From Chloroflexota bacterium (lineage in GTDB: Bacteria; Chloroflexota; Anaerolineae; Anaerolineales; Villigracilaceae), in NCBI GenBank assembly GCA_016865985.1, contig VGNO01000005.1:1-38177 (forward strand): a stretch of 38,177 nucleotides of DNA, in the 5' to 3' direction. Below the pieces are notes generated by a model, which was given only the letters and a program-made list of their open reading frames with translations, was not told the DNA's origin and did not search any database. This document shows, one piece after another, positions 36,115-38,177 of this stretch. The position numbers and the translations under genes were made by a program. Position 1 is the first letter of the stretch. Each line of letters begins with the position of its first letter.

Positions 36115-36445
36115 GGCATTGCTCCTATTATCAAAATGTGGAAAAGGAAGCAATATTGCTTTGTAAATAATTTGTCATACAGATTACACATACGTGGAAG
36201 GTGGCCTAACGAGTGCGAAAAATCTCAGTTCTGGATTTTCCATTAGGCAAGCATTTCATTACCGCTTGGTTAGAAAGTAAGGTTTTGCTCCATTGGAATG
36301 AGTTCATTTTATCTGTTTTCTGTAAACCTTACCATTTACACGATCTAGTTATTGAGTTTGTGCCTAACAGCGGTTATATGGCGGCAGGAAAAAGACCTTT
36401 GAACGGAGCAAGATGATTTCTGTCATTGTCATTATAGCATCCTTG
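36115..36445. other. AT-rich spacer with inverted repeats
   Basis: No gene is supported. The AT-rich composition of the upstream gene continues to about 36440 and then changes abruptly to GC-rich sequence. GCCTAA (36204-36209) faces TTAGGC (36243-36248), and inside them GAAAAATC (36217-36224) nearly complements GATTTTCC (36234-36241), giving a possible 45-base hairpin. A further GCCTAAC stands at 36362-36368. The right edge at about 36440 may be an insertion boundary. Confidence 0.45.
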
Positions 36446-36742
36446 TCAACCCTTCCCCTTCCGCACCGCCAGCCAGATGCCGGCCAGGATGAGCGCCCCG
36501 CCGTAGACCTTCAGCCAGCCGGGGTCCTCCTGCAAAAAGAGATAGGCCAGGATGGTCGAGCCGACCGGTTCGCCGAGGGTGGCGATGGCCACCAGCGAGG
36601 CCGGCAGGTAGCGCAGCGCCCAGTTGTAGGTCGTATGCCCGACCAACTGCGGGACGAGCGCCAGCAGGAGGACAATGGAACCCAGGGCAAGTTTTGTGGC
36701 GGGTTTCATCGACCGGGATTTTTCAAATGGTTGCGTTGCCAT
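36446..36742 (-). pseudogene. EamA-type transporter, C-terminal remnant
   Basis: About 80 residues match the end of a drug/metabolite (EamA) transporter: LVPQLVGHTTYNWALRYL, then LGEPVGSTILAYLFLQE and a last membrane segment ALILAGIWLAV. Full proteins have two EamA repeats and about 290 residues, so roughly the first 200 residues are gone. The remnant is still in frame with an ATG at 36742 that has AAGGAGG 3 bases before it. A 98-residue, three-helix peptide could therefore still be made. The residues before KLALGS do not look like EamA. It lies next to another truncated gene, which indicates deletion or rearrangement here. Confidence 0.75.
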
Positions 36743-36792
36743 AAGCCTCCTTGTTATCGAAGAAGAATCCTGGCGGGGTGTGTCCTGCGCCA

Positions 36793-37029
36793 TCAACGGC
36801 TGGTCCGGGCGGCGTACAGGAAACGGGCGTAGCCGATCTCGGCCGCGTCCTTGGTCAGTTCCACATTCACCCAGGCGGCCACATCCCCGAACGGACGGCC
36901 ACGGAACGGCCAGCGTGTTTTATCGGTCGTATGGAGCTTGGCGTCGGTGACCCGCTCCAGCGCCTCCCGCCACTCTGCCTCCAGTTTTCCGAGCCAGTTC
37001 CGGCCCCCATCGGGCGGGGGTTTTATAGA
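36793..37029 (-). pseudogene. DinB-like protein, C-terminal remnant
   Basis: Read on the minus strand this gives 78 residues ending RFLYAARTSR before a TGA. It includes NWLGKLEAEWREALERVTD and DVAAWVNVELTKDAAEIGYA, resembling the last third of DinB-family (DUF664-like) proteins. No start codon fits. An in-frame TGA stands at 37030-37032, right beside the left arm of the palindromic repeat at 37034. The N-terminal two thirds are absent upstream, where a lipoprotein gene lies instead. The break therefore coincides with the repeat element. The family assignment is by eye. Confidence 0.65.
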
Positions 37030-37033
37030 TCAC

Positions 37034-37087
37034 CGTCCCGCAGGTTTTGGAAAACCCGGCGGATCGCTGAATCCAACCTGCGGGACG
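37034..37087. repeat. Palindromic repeat element, copy 2
   Basis: Arms CGTCCCGCAGGTT (37034-37046) and AACCTGCGGGACG (37075-37087) are identical to those of copy 1 at 31892-31946, around a 28-base centre that differs in sequence. The right flank TTTGGCAT matches the reverse complement of the left flank of copy 1. It lies 22 bases after the lipoprotein stop codon, where its hairpin could end transcription, and abuts the DinB remnant. No transposase is near, so it behaves like a REP or MITE-type element. Confidence 0.85.
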
Positions 37088-37109
37088 TTTGGCATGGTCG
37101 GGCGAGCGC

Positions 37110-37565
37110 TCACCATCCGCCGATGTGGTATTCATACAGCAATGTTTCCAGTTCCTGCACATTGGGATCAGGGTGTTGTTCCCCGACCGGCCACGAAAGA
37201 TGCAGGATCGTCCCATCCGGGTAGTGAATGAACAGGTCCACGCAATTCACACAGCCCCGCGAGGCGGAGGTGGCAAGTGGGTACAACTGGGGATCGATGG
37301 CCCCGGCCGCGGCCCAGATCGCCTCGACCTGCTCCTCCGGCAGCGTCGCCTGGTCAATATGTACGTACGGTTCAAGTCCGCCGCTTGTATGCCCGCCTTC
37401 AACCTGCCCGTCGGGCATGAATTCGCAATATGCCAGGCCATCCTCCAGGGTCACGTGGATTCCCACCTTGCTGATCCCGGGCTGGGCTGCAGGACTGCAC
37501 GAAGAAAGAAGGGCGACTGTGATGACGGTGATGAATACTTGCATATTGTTCATAAGATTATCCAT
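37110..37565 (-). CDS. Small predicted lipoprotein of unknown function
   Basis: This protein of about 151 residues has a signal peptide ending in LLSSC, a lipobox, so it should be anchored to the membrane by the lipidated cysteine near residue 23. The mature part contains paired cysteines in GCVNCVD and a compact alpha/beta pattern, but I recognise no family. The ATG at 37565 is the best-supported choice; ATG codons at 37550 and 37541 are possible, and no clear ribosome binding site decides between them. It stands alone between degraded genes, with a palindromic repeat just past its stop. Confidence 0.65.
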   Translation of the reverse strand: MDNLMNNMQVFITVITVALLSSCSPAAQPGISKVGIHVTLEDGLAYCEFMPDGQVEGGHTSGGLEPYVHIDQATLPEEQVEAIWAAAGAIDPQLYPLATSASRGCVNCVDLFIHYPDGTILHLSWPVGEQHPDPNVQELETLLYEYHIGGW

Positions 37566-37703
37566 GTCGGGAGGGATCACCCGACCCCGCCCGGAGGTGC
37601 CGGAGGTCTCATGCCCCCTGGCGGCGGGATTGCAGCGTTAGTTGGGAGACCGGCGCCGAACGAGATCCTCCTGCAGTGATGAAGAACTCCAGGAGGACAA
37701 GTT

Positions 37704-37738
37704 GCCGGTTCCCCTGGGATGAATCCGGGGGAACCGGC
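37704..37738. terminator. Inverted repeat after the LamG-like gene
   Basis: GCCGGTTCCCC (37704-37714) and GGGGAACCGGC (37728-37738) form a perfect 11-bp stem with a 13-base loop, 25 bases past the stop of the minus-strand gene at 37763. No T-run follows on the minus strand, so termination would depend on the stem alone. Confidence 0.45.
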
Positions 37739-37762
37739 TTGTTGTTCCTGTTCCTGCTCGAT

Positions 37763-38177
37763 TTACGGTGTGACCACCGGTACCGGTACAGCCATCGAGC
37801 CAAATGGCGCTTCCAGGCCGCAGACGGAAATGGCGTCAAAGTAGAATATCCCGGCATCGGCTCCGCCGATCTGGAATGCACCGGGCGGGAGCGGCATATC
37901 ATCGATGACATCCACCACGACTTCCCCATCCAGCCAGACCTGGAGTCCTCCCTGGAATGTGGATATCTCCAGGTAATGCCATACGAGCGGTTCGAGGATC
38001 AGAGCCTTGTCGGCCAGGCCGGGCTTTCCAATTGTCCATACCCTGGTACCATCGGCATCCCAGATGGTTCGCTGTACGACGATATGCCGACCCGTGTTGA
38101 AGGAAATCGCATATCCGGACTGGCTGGTGGTGATCCCGCCGAACTTATTCGGTCCTGCGTTGTTCCAGCCCACGCCC
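37763..38177 (-). CDS. LamG/concanavalin-like domain protein (N-terminal part outside window)
   Basis: Only the last 137 or so residues are in the window; the frame is open to the edge, so the start lies beyond it. The visible part alternates short strands with Gly, Trp and aromatic residues: IGKPGLADKALILEPLVWHYLEI, then GGLQVWLDGEVVVDV and AGIFYFDAISV. This is typical of a LamG or laminin-G-like jelly-roll domain found in exported, carbohydrate- or surface-binding proteins. It ends in a valine-proline tail (AVPVPVVTP). Nothing more specific can be said from this fragment. An inverted repeat follows the stop. Confidence 0.7.
   Translation of the reverse strand, partial: GVGWNNAGPNKFGGITTSQSGYAISFNTGRHIVVQRTIWDADGTRVWTIGKPGLADKALILEPLVWHYLEISTFQGGLQVWLDGEVVVDVIDDMPLPPGAFQIGGADAGIFYFDAISVCGLEAPFGSMAVPVPVVTP

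Noticed and set aside
36204-36368. GCCTAAC/TTAGGC motifs as an integron attC site
   Set aside because: The matching partner reads ATTAGGC instead of GTTAGGC, the distance is only about 45 bases, and no partner follows the copy at 36362. The core-site rules are not met.
36213-36416. A 67-codon plus-strand open frame in the AT-rich spacer
   Set aside because: It has no ribosome binding site and no homology, and it runs across inverted repeats into the composition boundary.

Overview
This is a GC-rich window, apart from one AT-rich island. Gene content and protein style suggest a Chloroflexota genome, probably an uncultured Anaerolineae. That assignment is inferred from NuoE/NuoF/FdhA architecture, very large PAS/GAF kinases, HD-GYP proteins and an orphan CpaF. 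No rRNA, tRNA, CRISPR array or transposase was found.

Region 1 (1-7.5 kb, minus strand) is a redox operon. It runs from a good promoter (TTGACG-17-TACACT) through a NuoE-like and a NuoF-like subunit, then a formate dehydrogenase alpha subunit, a small ferritin-like protein and a second NuoE/NuoF pair that leaves the window. The formate dehydrogenase is one 899-residue selenoprotein. Its in-frame UGA (3931-3933) is followed at the E. coli fdhF spacing by a SECIS hairpin. Ordinary gene calling would split it into two proteins.

Region 2 (7.8-24.2 kb, minus strand) is a run of signalling genes with tiny gaps or ATGA overlaps. It holds a PAS-GAF-PAS kinase, a double receiver protein, a 2,064-residue hybrid kinase with nine PAS and two GAF domains, a REC-HisKA_3 kinase, a NarL-type regulator, a REC-HD-GYP phosphodiesterase, a small protein coupled to an orphan CpaF/TadA ATPase, and a membrane PAS-PAS-GAF-HD-GYP protein.

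Region 3 (24.5-27.9 kb) contains c-di-GMP outputs. A secreted LysM protein with a possible cysteine-peptidase fold lies behind a cyclic-di-GMP-I riboswitch and an intrinsic terminator. A PilZ protein follows an rRNA-methyltransferase-like gene. Two HD-GYP enzymes, a riboswitch and PilZ thus lie within 20 kb, with no GGDEF cyclase in view.

Region 4 (26.4-34.7 kb, mostly plus strand) is metabolic. It has the methyltransferase, a homocysteine S-methyltransferase-like enzyme, a MerR/GyrI-like regulator and a glycogen cluster glgA-glgC-malQ. Three plus-strand genes have a -10 box only 6-8 bases before their ATG, which suggests leaderless mRNAs. The MerR gene has the 19-bp spacer and dyad typical of MerR-controlled promoters.

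Region 5 (34.8-38.2 kb) looks like accessory or decaying DNA. It has an AT-rich membrane-anchored protein, 3' remnants of an EamA transporter and a DinB-like gene, a small lipoprotein and the end of a LamG-like protein. A palindromic repeat with identical 13-bp arms occurs twice: between glgA and glgC, and exactly where the DinB remnant breaks off.
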